This document shows positions 36,551 to 47,452 of a stretch of 64,000 nucleotides of DNA, piece after piece. The stretch's first letter is position 1, and each line of letters starts with the position of its first letter. The stretch is from Leptothrix cholodnii SP-6. Its GTDB lineage: Bacteria; Pseudomonadota; Gammaproteobacteria; Burkholderiales; Burkholderiaceae_C. The stretch covers positions 124,001-188,000 of the forward strand of contig NC_010524.1 of assembly GCF_000019785.1 (NCBI RefSeq), written 5' to 3'. The notes under the pieces were generated by a model. It saw only the letters and a list, made by a program, of their open reading frames with translations. It had not been told where the DNA came from and searched no databases. A program made the position numbers and the translations under genes.

Positions 36551-38922
36551 TCAGGCGCGCACGCGGCTCTTGTCGGGGTCGTAGAAGATCGCCGGGCCCA
36601 CGCTGGCCGGCAGGCGTTTCTGGTGGCCGTCGAGCTTGCCCACTTCCACCCGCGTGCCCGGCGCCGCGCTGGTCACGCTGATGCGGCACAGCGCGATGTT
36701 CTGGCCCGTCAGCGGTGAGCGGGTGGCGCTGGTAATCACGCCGACCTGGGCGTGGCCGATGTAGACGCCGTCGCCATGCGCGGCGGTCTCGTTGCCGTCG
36801 AGCACCAGCCCGACCAGCTTGCGCTGCGGGTGAGCCGCGCGTTCGATCAGCGCGTCGCGGCCGATGAAGTCGTCGGTCTTGCTCTTGAGCGGCACGCAGA
36901 AGCCGATGCCGGCCTCGAACGGATCGGTCTGGTCGCAGAACTCGTAGCCGGCGAACACCAGGCCCGCCTCGATGCGCAGCGTGTCGAGGGCTTCGAGCCC
37001 GAGCGGTGTCAGGCCGAGCGGTGCACCCAGTTCCCAGATCCGTGCCCACACGCGCGGTGCGTCGCTCGGGTGGCACCAGACCTCGTAGCCCAGCTCGCCG
37101 GTGTAGCCGGTGCGCGAGACCATGATCGGGCAGCCGTTGTGATCGTCGAGCCGGCCGACCAGGAAGCGGAACCAGCCGAGCTTGTCGAGCGTGGGCTGCG
37201 TGCCCGGTGAGCTGACCATCTGGCTCAGTAGTTCGCGCGAGCGCGGGCCCTGTACGGCGATGTTGTGGATGTGGTCGCTGGCCGACTTGATCCAGACCTT
37301 CATGCCGAGTTTTTGTGCCTGCTCGCGCAGCCAGATGCCGGCGTAGTCCTCGCCGCAGATCCAGCGGAAGTTGTCGGGGCCCAGGCGCAGCAGCGTGCCG
37401 TCGTCGAGCATGCCGCCGTGCGGATAGCACATGGCCGAATAGACCACCTGGCCGACCGCCAGCTTCTTGATGTCGCGTGTCAGGCAGTGCTGCATCAGCG
37501 CCTCGGCGTCGGGGCCGATGACCTCGAACTTGCGCAGCGCCGACAGGTCCATCACCGCCACGCGCTCGCGGCAGGCGTGGTATTCCTCGATCGCGCCGTG
37601 GCCGTCGTAGCGGCTCGGTGTCCACCAGCCGCGGTATTCGGTGAACTGGCGCGTCAGCGCCGAGGTGGCCGGGTGGAAGCCGCTCTCGCGGGTCAACACC
37701 GGTTCGGCGTCGGGGGTGGCGCGGTGCGCGATGGCCATGCTGAAACGCTCCTGGGCGGCGTAGATGCGGATGTGGATGTCGGTGGGCATCCAGCCGTTGG
37801 CCGGATCGATGTCGTCCGGACACGAGGTGTTGGCGCAGACCATCTCGTCGAGCGCGCGCAGCAGCACGTGGTCGCCCGGTCGCGACCAGGGTTCGTCCAT
37901 CGTCAGCTGGTCGTGCGCGTCGACGCCGGTGTTGTAGAAGAAGTTGATCGCGGGCCAGCCCGGGCGCGCCTGCACGCCATACGCGGCCAGCGCGGCCGAC
38001 AGGTTGTCGCTGCAGTTGGCATGGCCGAAGTAGCCCATGCTCTCGTAGTAGCGCGCCGCGCAGGCCAGCCCGAAGGTGTCGTGGCGGCCGACGGTGTCTT
38101 GCACCACCTCGAGCACCGGCTGCATCTGGCGGTCGAAGAAACGCGAGTGCAGGCCGGGGCCCGGGTAGGCGCGGCCGCTGAGCGTGCGCGTGACGGTCGG
38201 GTCGAGCTCCTGCTCGATGCCGCGCTCCAGCGCCCGGCGGTTGAAGGCGACGAAGTCCGAGCACTGCCGCCCGGCCACGTCGATGACCTGGATGTACTGG
38301 CCCGGCGACACGGTGTAGCTGCGCGCGGTGCCGGGCGCGATGGTGAACTCGTCGACCACCTCGCCCAGCGGTGCGGGCAGGGGTACGGCCTGCAGGATGC
38401 GGGTGGCGTGGCGGTGCACGTGCAGGGCCAACGGGGTGGGGGCGTCTTGCGCGTGCACCGAGCCGCTCGGGCCCGGTGCCGCGACCACCACCAGCACGTC
38501 GTCGGTGGCGGTGCAGCGCTGACGCTGGCCGGCCAGGCCATCGGCCGGCCAGAGCTGGCAGGCCGATGGCAACGCGGCCAAGTCGATGCCGCGGCGCTGC
38601 AGCCCGGTGCGCACCGGGCGCACCGAGGCGCTGTCACGCTGCAGCATCGTGGCGATGGCAACGGCGCCCGGGCTCGATCGCAGGCCGAGTGCGGCCAGGG
38701 CCTCGCGGCCCTGGGCGTCCCAGACCTGCAGTTCGCAGGCTTGCAGGCCTTCCGGATCGATCACCTCCAGCTGATCGCCCGCGGCCAGCGCGATCACCGT
38801 GAGGCCGCCGCCGGCGACCTTGTAGCGTTCCAAGGATGGCGTGCGTGCGAACAGCGAGGGTTCACGCGCACGCGTTACGACCGGGCGACGCCCCGGCATT
38901 GCGGCATCGCTCGGCAGGCCCA

Positions 38923-38923
<1 letters not shown>
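36551..38923 (-). CDS. tdm: Trimethylamine N-oxide demethylase (DUF1989-GcvT fusion)
   Basis: A 790-residue two-domain protein with the architecture of Tdm, which cleaves trimethylamine N-oxide to dimethylamine and formaldehyde. The N-terminal half is a DUF1989 domain (about 195-390), with IQVIDVAGRQCSDFVAFNRR and VGRHDTFGLACAARYYES. Cys288, Cys304 and Cys368 are candidate zinc ligands as described for Tdm. The C-terminal half (about 425-790) is a GcvT-like tetrahydrofolate-binding domain with VSRTGYTGELGYEVWC and the C-terminal barrel, which can accept the released formaldehyde. The first 30 residues look atypical. Its ATG overlaps the glnK stop (ATGA), so it is the third gene of amtB-glnK-tdm. 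Confidence 0.9.
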
Positions 38924-40651
<1,728 letters not shown>

Positions 40652-40691
40652 GGGGAGAGCTCCATGGTGCGGTTGCGAACGCCATGAGCTG

Positions 40692-40707
40692 TGCAAGCGG
40701 CATGCCT
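40692..40707 (-). promoter_or_regulatory. Sigma-54-type promoter of amtB-glnK-tdm
   Basis: On the minus strand AGGCATG-CCGC-TTGCA matches the RpoN consensus TGGCACG-N4-TTGCW at 14 of the listed specific/spacer positions except the first base and C6, with perfect GG/GC spacing. Predicted start near 40681, thirty bases before the TTG start. Upstream (40770-40800) GGTGC half-sites are present, but no complete NtrC enhancer was recognised. Confidence 0.72.
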
Positions 40708-40805
40708 GAGTTTCTTGATGAGAAAAATACATTCACTGCAAGAAACTAGTGCGTCTGCACGGAAACACGCGCCGCATGCACCGACATGCGCCTCTTTGCG
40801 CGCGC

Positions 40806-42515
40806 TCACATGCCCGCGTAGTTGGGCCCGCCGCCGCCCTCGGGCGTGATCCACACGATGTTCTGTGTCGGATCCTTGATGTCGCAGGTCTTGCAGTGCA
40901 CGCAGTTCTGGGCGTTGATCTGCAGGCGCTCGCTCATCTGTCCATTGCCGTCGTCGCTCTGGATGAACTCGTAGACACCGGCCGGGCAGTAGCGGCTCTC
41001 GGGGCCCGCGTAGGTGGCGAGGTTGATCGCCACCGGCACGCCCGGATCTTTCAGCGTCAGGTGCGCCGGCTGGTTCTCTTCGTGGTTGGTGCTGGAGACG
41101 AAGACGCTGCTCAGGCGGTCGAAGGTCAGCTTGCCATCGGGCTTGGGGTAGCTGATCGGCGGCATCTGCGCGGCCGGCTTCAGGGCGGTGTGATCGGCCT
41201 GATCGCGGTGCAGCGTCCACGGCGGCGAAGCGATGCCCAGCTTGGGCATCAGCCACTGCTCGACGCCGGTCATCAGCTGGCCCATCAGCGGGCCCTTCTT
41301 GAACCAGAGCTTGAAATTGCGGCTCTGCTGCAGTTCTTCATGCAGCCAGCTGGCCTCGAAGGCTTGGGGATACGCGCTCAGCTCGTCATGGGCACGGCCC
41401 GCGGCCAGCGCCTCGAAGACGGCCTCGGCGCACAGCATGCCGCTCTTGATCGCGGCGTGGCTGCCCTTGATGCGCGCCGCGTTCATGTAGCCTGCGTCGC
41501 AGCCCACCAGCGCGCCACCTGGGAACACCGTCTTGGGCAAGGCCTGCGGGCTGCCGTTGTTGATGGCACGCGCGCCGTAGCCGATGCGCTTGCCGCCTTC
41601 GATGTGGGCGCGGATGGCCGGGTGCGATTTCCAGCGCTGCATCTCCTCGAACGGCGACATCCACGGGTTCTGGTAGTCCAGGCCGACCACGAAACCGAGC
41701 GTGACCTTGTTGTCTTCGAGGTGGTAGAGAAAGCCGCCGCCGAAGGTGTCGTCGGCGATCGGCCAGCCGGCGGTGTGCACCACGCGGCCGGGCTGGGCTT
41801 TGGCGGGATCGATCTCCCACAGTTCCTTGATGCCGATCGAGTAGCTCTGCGGATCGCGGCCGGCATCGAGCTGGAAGCGCGCGATCAGCTGCTTGCCCAG
41901 GTGGCCGCGCGCGCCTTCGGCGAACACGGTGTACTTGGCGTGCAGTTCCATGCCGAGCTGGAAGCCGTCGGTCGGCTGGCCGTCCTTGCCCAGGCCGAGG
42001 TGGCCGGTGGCCACGCCCTTGACGCTGCCGTCGTCGTTGTAGAGCACCTCGGCGGCGGCAAAGCCGGGGAAGATCTCCACGCCCAGCGCCTCGGCCTGCT
42101 CGCCCAGCCACTTGGCGACCGCGCCCAGGCGCACCACGTGGCAGCCGTGGTTGTGGAAGTTGCGCGGCATCAGCCAGTCGGGCGTGCGGCGCGCGCCGGT
42201 CTCGCTCAGGATCAGCAGGTCGTCACCGGTGACCGGCTGGTTCAGCGGTGCGCCGCGCGCTTTCCAGTCCGGGAACAGTTCGGCGAGCGCGATCGGATCC
42301 ATCACCGCACCGCTGAGGATGTGGGCGCCGGGCTCGGAACCCTTCTCGAGCACGCAGACGCTGACCTCGCGGCCCTTGTCGGCGGCGAGCTGTTTCAGGC
42401 GGATCGCGGTGGCCAGGCCGGCCGGGCCGGCGCCCACCACCACCACGTCGTATTCCATCGCCTCGCGCGGGCCGAACTGTTCGATCAACGCTTGAGCGGA
42501 CAAAGTGCTTTCCAT
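40806..42515 (-). CDS. Electron transfer flavoprotein-ubiquinone oxidoreductase
   Basis: A 569-residue ETF-QO, which passes electrons from reduced ETF to ubiquinone. It has the FAD-binding VVVVGAGPAGLATAIRLKQL, the conserved GAHILSGAVMDPIAL region, GCDAGYMNAARIKGSHAAIKSG, and a C-terminal [4Fe-4S] cluster set (SRYCPAGVYEF, then QNCVHCKTCDIKDP). The protein binds the membrane monotopically. The gene lies 19 bases after the N-formylglutamate amidohydrolase gene in an apparent LysR-hutG-ETFQO operon, and close to divergent etfBA. This places a full dehydrogenase-to-quinone chain in the amine locus. Confidence 0.94.
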   Translation of the reverse strand: MESTLSAQALIEQFGPREAMEYDVVVVGAGPAGLATAIRLKQLAADKGREVSVCVLEKGSEPGAHILSGAVMDPIALAELFPDWKARGAPLNQPVTGDDLLILSETGARRTPDWLMPRNFHNHGCHVVRLGAVAKWLGEQAEALGVEIFPGFAAAEVLYNDDGSVKGVATGHLGLGKDGQPTDGFQLGMELHAKYTVFAEGARGHLGKQLIARFQLDAGRDPQSYSIGIKELWEIDPAKAQPGRVVHTAGWPIADDTFGGGFLYHLEDNKVTLGFVVGLDYQNPWMSPFEEMQRWKSHPAIRAHIEGGKRIGYGARAINNGSPQALPKTVFPGGALVGCDAGYMNAARIKGSHAAIKSGMLCAEAVFEALAAGRAHDELSAYPQAFEASWLHEELQQSRNFKLWFKKGPLMGQLMTGVEQWLMPKLGIASPPWTLHRDQADHTALKPAAQMPPISYPKPDGKLTFDRLSSVFVSSTNHEENQPAHLTLKDPGVPVAINLATYAGPESRYCPAGVYEFIQSDDGNGQMSERLQINAQNCVHCKTCDIKDPTQNIVWITPEGGGGPNYAGM

Positions 42516-42534
42516 GTCGATGACCCGATCCGTC

Positions 42535-43347
42535 TCAAGCCGTTGTGGTGCGAGCCAGGCTGTCGAGTGCCGCCAGCAGCATCTTCTGCAGCAGCGGCTG
42601 CACCGTGGTGGCCTTGTGTTCCAGGTAGGTGAACGGCGGCTCTTCGCGCATGTAGAGGTCCTGGCCCATCTCCAGCTGGATGGCGTGGATGCCGTCGTCG
42701 GGTGAGCCGTAATGGCGCGTGATGTAGCCGCCCTTGAAGCGGCCGTTGAGCACGTGGCTGAAGCTCGATGCGCGGGCCAGTTCGACGACGCTGTCGATGA
42801 TGGCGGGCGTGCAGCTGCTGCCGCTGGCGGTGCCGAAGTTCAGGTCGGGTAGCTTGCCGTCGAACAGGCGCGGCAGCACGCTGGCGATCGAGTGCGCGTC
42901 CCACAGCAGCACGGCGCCGTGCGCGGCCTTGAGGCGGTCCAGCTCGGCGCGCAGGGCGTCGTGATAGGGCTGCCAGTAGCCGCTCAGGCGGCGGGCCTGC
43001 TCGGCGGCGTCGGGCCATCCGTCGCGGCCGTAGAGCGGCTCGCCGCGAAAGGTTTCGGTCGGGCACAGGCCGGTGGTGGTCTGGCCCGGATAGAGGCTCT
43101 CGCCGCTGGGCGGGCGGTTCAGGTCGATCACGTAGCGCGACACCTTGGCCTTCAGGATCGACGCGCCCAGGCTGGCGGCAAAGCCGTACAGGTGGTCGAG
43201 GTGCCAGTCGGTGTCCTGCTTCAGCGGCGCGGGATCGCGCATGTCGGCCTCGAACTCGGGCGGCAGTTCGGTGCCCAGGTGCGGGATCGAGATCAGCAGC
43301 GGCAGGGTGCCCTGGCTGAGCGAGTAGATGGCGGTTTCGGTGTTCAT
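42535..43347 (-). CDS. hutG: N-formylglutamate amidohydrolase family protein (HutG type)
   Basis: A 270-residue zinc amidohydrolase that splits N-formylglutamate to formate and glutamate in the last step of one histidine-degradation route. Family motifs are ISIPHLGTELPPEF (metal site), SRYVIDLNRPPSGESLYPGQ, LLWDAHSIASVLP and a C-terminal IHAIQLEMGQDLYM. The start ATG overlaps the LysR stop (ATGA); a longer reading enters the LysR gene in another frame. No hutH, hutU or hutI is in the window, so histidine catabolism alone does not explain it. In this locus it might release formate from a formylated glutamate formed during N-methylglutamate oxidation, which is an inference. Confidence 0.85.
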   Translation of the reverse strand: MNTETAIYSLSQGTLPLLISIPHLGTELPPEFEADMRDPAPLKQDTDWHLDHLYGFAASLGASILKAKVSRYVIDLNRPPSGESLYPGQTTTGLCPTETFRGEPLYGRDGWPDAAEQARRLSGYWQPYHDALRAELDRLKAAHGAVLLWDAHSIASVLPRLFDGKLPDLNFGTASGSSCTPAIIDSVVELARASSFSHVLNGRFKGGYITRHYGSPDDGIHAIQLEMGQDLYMREEPPFTYLEHKATTVQPLLQKMLLAALDSLARTTTA

Positions 43348-44375
43348 GAGGTCTCCTCGTCGGGACAGAAAAGAGCGTCGGCGGGCAGCGCGGGCATGCG
43401 CAGGCGGATGGCGGGGCCGGTCTCCTGGCGGATCACGTCGCGGGTGACGCGGGCGATGCGCTGGTCGAGGCCGGCCCATTCGTCCTCGCGCGACAGCAGG
43501 TGGAAATGGCGCTGGCCGAGCCGGGTGGGCGGCAGCGGCAGCACGGTCACGTCGTCCAGATACTGGCGCGACTGCCACAGGCACAGCGGCGTGCTCAGCG
43601 CCCAGCCCAGGCCGGATGCGACCAGGCTCAGCAGCGGGTCGGTGGCGTCGAACTCGTAGCTGCGCGGCGCCTGCACGCCCACATGGCGCAGGAAGCGCTC
43701 GACCTGCTGGCCGATCACCGAACGCTGGCTGTAGCGGATCAGCGGCAGGCTGCCGGGCAGCTCCGCCAGCTCACGCGCCGACTGCAGCGAGCGCACCGGG
43801 TGCGCGCGCGGGAACACCGCCACCCACGATTCGGAGCACAGCAGCCGCGGCACGATGCGCGGGTCGTCGATGGCCGCGTCGGTGCAGATCGCGAAGTCCA
43901 GCTCGCGCCCGCGCAGCTGCTCGATCAGCATCGGCGTCAGCCCGGACCACATCAGGATCTGCTGCGCCGAGCCCGACATCGCGCGGATCAGCCGCGGCCC
44001 CACGGTGGCCGCGAACGAGTCGACGCAGCCGAGGTGGATATGCGTGTGTTCATGGCGCGCGGTGGCGCGCACCTGGTCGACCATCGCGCGCGCCTGGGTC
44101 AGCAGCTCGGTGGCGCGCTCGCGCAGCGCGCGGCCGGCGTGGGTGGTGACGGCGGGGCGCACCTCGCGGTCGAACAGCTGCAGTTCGAGTTCGGTCTCCA
44201 GCGCCTTGATCGACTGGCTGATGGCGCTCTGGCTCAGGCCCAGCAACTGGGCGGCCATCACCATCGAACCCGAGTCGCACACCGCCACGAAGGCTTCGAG
44301 CGAGTGCAGGTCGGGCAGCCGGCGCGAGCGGCGGGCGTTGCGGGTGTTGCGGGAGCCAGGGGCGGATGGCGGCAT
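43344..44375 (-). CDS. LysR-family transcriptional regulator
   Basis: A 343-residue LysR-type regulator. The N-terminal winged helix-turn-helix (about 20-80) contains LHSLEAFVAVCDSGSMVMAA, QLLGLSQSAISQSIKALETE and LFDREVRPAVTTHAGRALRE. The C-terminal part is a periplasmic-binding-type effector domain. It is divergent from the FAD amine oxidoreductase gene (149-base spacer with direct repeats) and heads an operon with hutG and the ETF-QO gene. LysR regulators normally control the divergent neighbour in response to a pathway metabolite, so it probably controls the FAD/ETF unit. The ligand is unknown. Confidence 0.88.
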   Translation of the reverse strand: MPPSAPGSRNTRNARRSRRLPDLHSLEAFVAVCDSGSMVMAAQLLGLSQSAISQSIKALETELELQLFDREVRPAVTTHAGRALRERATELLTQARAMVDQVRATARHEHTHIHLGCVDSFAATVGPRLIRAMSGSAQQILMWSGLTPMLIEQLRGRELDFAICTDAAIDDPRIVPRLLCSESWVAVFPRAHPVRSLQSARELAELPGSLPLIRYSQRSVIGQQVERFLRHVGVQAPRSYEFDATDPLLSLVASGLGWALSTPLCLWQSRQYLDDVTVLPLPPTRLGQRHFHLLSREDEWAGLDQRIARVTRDVIRQETGPAIRLRMPALPADALFCPDEETS

Positions 44376-44413
44376 GGGCAGCGATGGTGATGGCGGAGGT
44401 CGACTGCGCTGAC

Positions 44414-44443
44414 AGCATCAGTAACATCAAACCATAGCATCAG
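44414..44443. promoter_or_regulatory. Direct repeats in the LysR/FAD-oxidoreductase spacer
   Basis: AGCATCAG occurs at 44414-44421 and 44436-44443, 22 bp apart (about two helical turns, so on the same DNA face). A related ACATCAA lies between. They are good candidates for the LysR binding region. Confidence 0.45.
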
Positions 44444-44524
44444 AGTTTCTTCAGTTGATCGGGTGGCGCGGGGCGACTTCTACGCTCGCTGCCATTGCCA
44501 ACCCCTCGTCCAGAAAGACTCCCC

Positions 44525-45709
44525 ATGCAAAGCTTTGACGCCATCGTGATCGGTGCCGGCGTGATCGGCAGCTCGGTCGCCTACCACCTCGCGCGTTTGG
44601 GCGCCCAGAAGGTGCTGGTGCTCGACCGGCTGCAGATCGGCTCGGGCACCAGCACCCAGTCGTCGGGCATCTTGCGCACCCACTACTCGGTGATCGAGAA
44701 CGTCGAGCTGGCCAAGCGTTCGTGGTCGGTCTTCAACGACTTCGCCGGCTACCTGGGCGACGAGGAAATGTCGGCCGGGCTGGTCAAGTGCGGCTACCTG
44801 ATCTGCTCGCCCGATGGCCCCAAGCTCGCGCCCCTGCGGGCGGCCCTGGAGGGCCAGCGCTCGATGGGCATCGAGGTGCAGCTGATCGACGCGGCCGCCG
44901 CGCGCGAGATGCTGCCGATCGCCCACTTCGACGACGCCGCGCTGATCGGCTACGAGCCCGAGGCGGGTTTTGCCGACGCCTACCTGGTGGCCACGGGTTT
45001 TGCGCGGGCGGCGCGCCGGCTGGGCGTCAAGATCATGGAGGGCGTCAACGTCGAGCGGCTGCTGATGGACGGCGGCCGGGTGGTCGGCGTGGAGACGAGC
45101 CAGGGCACGTTCTTGAGCCCCACCGTCATCAGCACCCAGAACATCTGGGCCGGTGACATCGAACGCTGGACCGGCGTGCCGACCCCGGTGAAGGCCGAGC
45201 GCCACGCCGTGCTGGCACTCGAAGGCCCCGAGGCCTACAGCTTCAAGATGCCGGTCTTCAAGGACCTGGGCTCGCCCGGCATGCTCTATTGCCGCAGCTA
45301 CGGCGGTAACCAGATGCTGGTCAGCGAAGGCACGGTGGGCGAGACGCTGGCGCAGCCCGACAACGAGCAGGGCGACATCTCGATGGACTACGTGGTCGAG
45401 GTCGGCGCCCAGGTGGCCGAGCGTTTCCCGTCGTTCGGCGAGGCGGGGCTGGCTTCGTCGTGGACCGGCGTCTACGACGTCACGCCCGACTGGAACCCGG
45501 TGCTCGGCCGCCTGCCCGACGTGCCGGGGCTGATCGTCGGCTACGGCTTCTCCGGCCACGGCTTCAAGCTCTCGCCCGGTGTCGGCCGCGTGCTGGCGCA
45601 GGAGGCGCTGGGCCTGCCGACCGACGTGTCGCTCGCGCCCTACGCACACGAGCGTTTCCGCAGCGGCCACTTGCTGAGCGGCAAGTACGGCCTGGGCGCG
45701 GTCTCCTGA
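44525..45709 (+). CDS. FAD-dependent amine oxidoreductase (DAO/SoxB-like), probable ETF-linked
   Basis: A 394-residue FAD enzyme of the DAO family, resembling the beta subunit of sarcosine oxidase. It has AIVIGAGVIGSSVAYHLARLG (FAD motif), SSGILRTHYSVIENVELA and the C-terminal VGYGFSGHGFKLSPGVGRVLAQ block. Members oxidise secondary amines such as sarcosine, dimethylglycine or N-methylglutamate. It is followed directly by etfB and etfA, so it probably passes electrons to ETF and acts as a dehydrogenase rather than an oxidase. No gamma/alpha/delta SoxBDAG-type subunits accompany it. In this locus the likely substrate is N-methylglutamate or sarcosine. The ATG at 44525 is used. The family is firm; the substrate is inferred. 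Confidence 0.8.
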   Translation: MQSFDAIVIGAGVIGSSVAYHLARLGAQKVLVLDRLQIGSGTSTQSSGILRTHYSVIENVELAKRSWSVFNDFAGYLGDEEMSAGLVKCGYLICSPDGPKLAPLRAALEGQRSMGIEVQLIDAAAAREMLPIAHFDDAALIGYEPEAGFADAYLVATGFARAARRLGVKIMEGVNVERLLMDGGRVVGVETSQGTFLSPTVISTQNIWAGDIERWTGVPTPVKAERHAVLALEGPEAYSFKMPVFKDLGSPGMLYCRSYGGNQMLVSEGTVGETLAQPDNEQGDISMDYVVEVGAQVAERFPSFGEAGLASSWTGVYDVTPDWNPVLGRLPDVPGLIVGYGFSGHGFKLSPGVGRVLAQEALGLPTDVSLAPYAHERFRSGHLLSGKYGLGAVS

Positions 45710-45725
45710 GCGCGAGGTGAGCACC

Positions 45726-46487
45726 ATGCACATCCTCGTTCCCGTCAAACGTGTCGTCGACTACAACGTCAAGGTGCGGGTCAAGAGCGACGGCTCGGCG
45801 CTCGACATCGGCGGCGTCAAGATGTCGATGAATCCCTTCGATGAAGTCGCCGTCGAGCAGGCCGTGCGCCTGCGCGAAGCGGGCCTCGCGACCCGCGTCA
45901 CGGTCGTGGCCTGCGGCGCGGCGATCTGTCAGGACGTGCTGCGCACCGCCCTGGCGATGGGCGCCGATGCGGCCGTGCTGCTGGAAACCGAAACCGCTTC
46001 GCCGGCCGGCCCGGCCCTGCTGGACGCCCTGACCGAGCTGGTCCGCCGCGACGGCATCGGCCTGGTGCTGTGCGGCAAGCAGGCGATCGACGACGACCTG
46101 GGCGACACCGCGCCGATGCTGGCTGCGTTGCTCGACTGGCCGCAGGCGATCTCGGTCAACCGCCTCGAGATCGACGGCGCCAGCTTGCGGGTGTCGTGCG
46201 ACGGCGACCAGGGGCTGGAGCTGTGGTCGCTGCCCCTGCCGGCGGTGCTCGGCGTCGACCTGCGGCTGTGCGATCCGCGCTCGATCACGCTGCCCAACAT
46301 GATGAAGGCGAAGAAGGCCGTCATCACCCGGCTGCCGCTCGCCGCGCCAGCCGAAGGCGGCGCCGAGCGCTGCAGCGTGCTGGGCTTTGCGACACCGCCC
46401 GACCGGCCGGCCGGCGTCCGGGTGCCCGATGTCCAGGGCCTGATCGACCACCTGCGGCAGTTGCCCGCACTGACCCCCACCGCTTGA
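45726..46487 (+). CDS. etfB: Electron transfer flavoprotein beta subunit
   Basis: A 253-residue ETF beta subunit, beginning MHILVPVKRVVDYNVKVRVK. AMP-binding and conserved signatures include MNPFDEVAVEQAVRLRE, LVLCGKQAIDDDLGDTAPML and the recognition-loop region with LPNMMKAKKAVITRLPL. It accepts electrons from dehydrogenases together with EtfA. ATG 45726 has GAGGTGA upstream; an upstream in-frame GTG (45717) is less likely. It follows the FAD amine enzyme by 16 bases and precedes etfA by 11. The linkage suggests a dedicated ETF for this enzyme. Confidence 0.94.
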   Translation: MHILVPVKRVVDYNVKVRVKSDGSALDIGGVKMSMNPFDEVAVEQAVRLREAGLATRVTVVACGAAICQDVLRTALAMGADAAVLLETETASPAGPALLDALTELVRRDGIGLVLCGKQAIDDDLGDTAPMLAALLDWPQAISVNRLEIDGASLRVSCDGDQGLELWSLPLPAVLGVDLRLCDPRSITLPNMMKAKKAVITRLPLAAPAEGGAERCSVLGFATPPDRPAGVRVPDVQGLIDHLRQLPALTPTA

Positions 46488-46498
46488 GCCCCGCCATC

Positions 46499-47452
46499 AT
46501 GACCACGCTCGTCATTGCCGAACACGACTCCCTGCAGCTCGACGCCACCACGTTGCGCCTGCTCACCGCCGCGCAGCAGCTCGGTGATCCGGTGCACATG
46601 CTGGTGCTGGGCCAGGGCTGCACCGCCGTGGCCGAGGCGGCCGCCACGCTGCACGGTGTGTCGCAGGTGCTGCTGATCGACGCAGCCGCGTTTGCCACGC
46701 CATCGGCCGAAACCCTGGCGCGGCAGATCGAGGTGCTGATGCCCGGCTACCGCACCCTCGTGGCCGCGCACCAGGTGCTCTACCGCGGCGCCTTGCCGCG
46801 TGTGGCGGCGCGCCTCAAGGCGGCCTTCCTGACCGACATCCTGGCGATCGAATCCCGCCAGCGCCTGACCCGACCGATGTACGCCGGCAGCGTGCTGGCC
46901 CGCGTCTCGATCGACGCCGAACAGGCCTTGCTGACCGTGCGCCCGTCGGCCTTCGCGCCCTGCGCCCAGGACGCTCAAAGCCCTTGCCCGGTGCGGCCGG
47001 TGGCGCCCGTCGCCGCCGACACCCGCACCCGCCTGGATCGCCGTGAAGCACTGGCCAGCGATCGCCCCGAGCTCAGCCGCGCCCGCGTCGTGGTGGCGGC
47101 CGGGCGTGGCGTGGGCGCGCTGGCGCACATGCAGCTGGTCGAGCAGCTGGCCGATCACCTGGGCGGCGCGGTCGGTGCCTCGCGCGCGGCGGTCGATGCC
47201 GGCTTCGCGCCCAACGCGATCCAGGTCGGCCAGACCGGCAAGACCGTCGCGCCCGACGTCTACCTGGCATTCGGCATCTCGGGCGCGATCCAGCATTTGG
47301 CCGGCATCAAGGACGCGGGTGTCATCGTGGCCGTCAACAAGGACCCCGACGCGCCGATCTTCTCGGTCGCCGACATCGGCCTGGTGGGCGACCTGTTCGA
47401 GGTGTTGCCGGCACTGAAGGCGGCCTTGCCGTCCTTGCAGGTCGTGGCATGA
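46499..47452 (+). CDS. etfA: Electron transfer flavoprotein alpha subunit
   Basis: A 317-residue ETF alpha subunit. N-terminal region MTTLVIAEHDSLQLDATTLR. The C-terminal FAD domain has VGASRAAVDAGFAPNAIQVG, TGKTVAPDVYLAFGISGAIQ and HLAGIKDAGVIVAVNKDPDA, followed by PIFSVADIGLVGDLFEVLP. It carries the FAD that receives electrons from the dehydrogenase and delivers them to ETF-QO (40806-42515). Its stop codon overlaps the hutD-type start by 4 bases, so the HutD-like protein is translationally coupled to ETF, an unusual arrangement. Confidence 0.94.
   Translation: MTTLVIAEHDSLQLDATTLRLLTAAQQLGDPVHMLVLGQGCTAVAEAAATLHGVSQVLLIDAAAFATPSAETLARQIEVLMPGYRTLVAAHQVLYRGALPRVAARLKAAFLTDILAIESRQRLTRPMYAGSVLARVSIDAEQALLTVRPSAFAPCAQDAQSPCPVRPVAPVAADTRTRLDRREALASDRPELSRARVVVAAGRGVGALAHMQLVEQLADHLGGAVGASRAAVDAGFAPNAIQVGQTGKTVAPDVYLAFGISGAIQHLAGIKDAGVIVAVNKDPDAPIFSVADIGLVGDLFEVLPALKAALPSLQVVA

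Noticed and set aside
40652..40732. The upstream ATG at 40732 as amtB start
   Set aside because: It lies upstream of the sigma-54-type promoter and would add 27 residues before a good signal peptide; TTG at 40651 has a well-placed GGAG.
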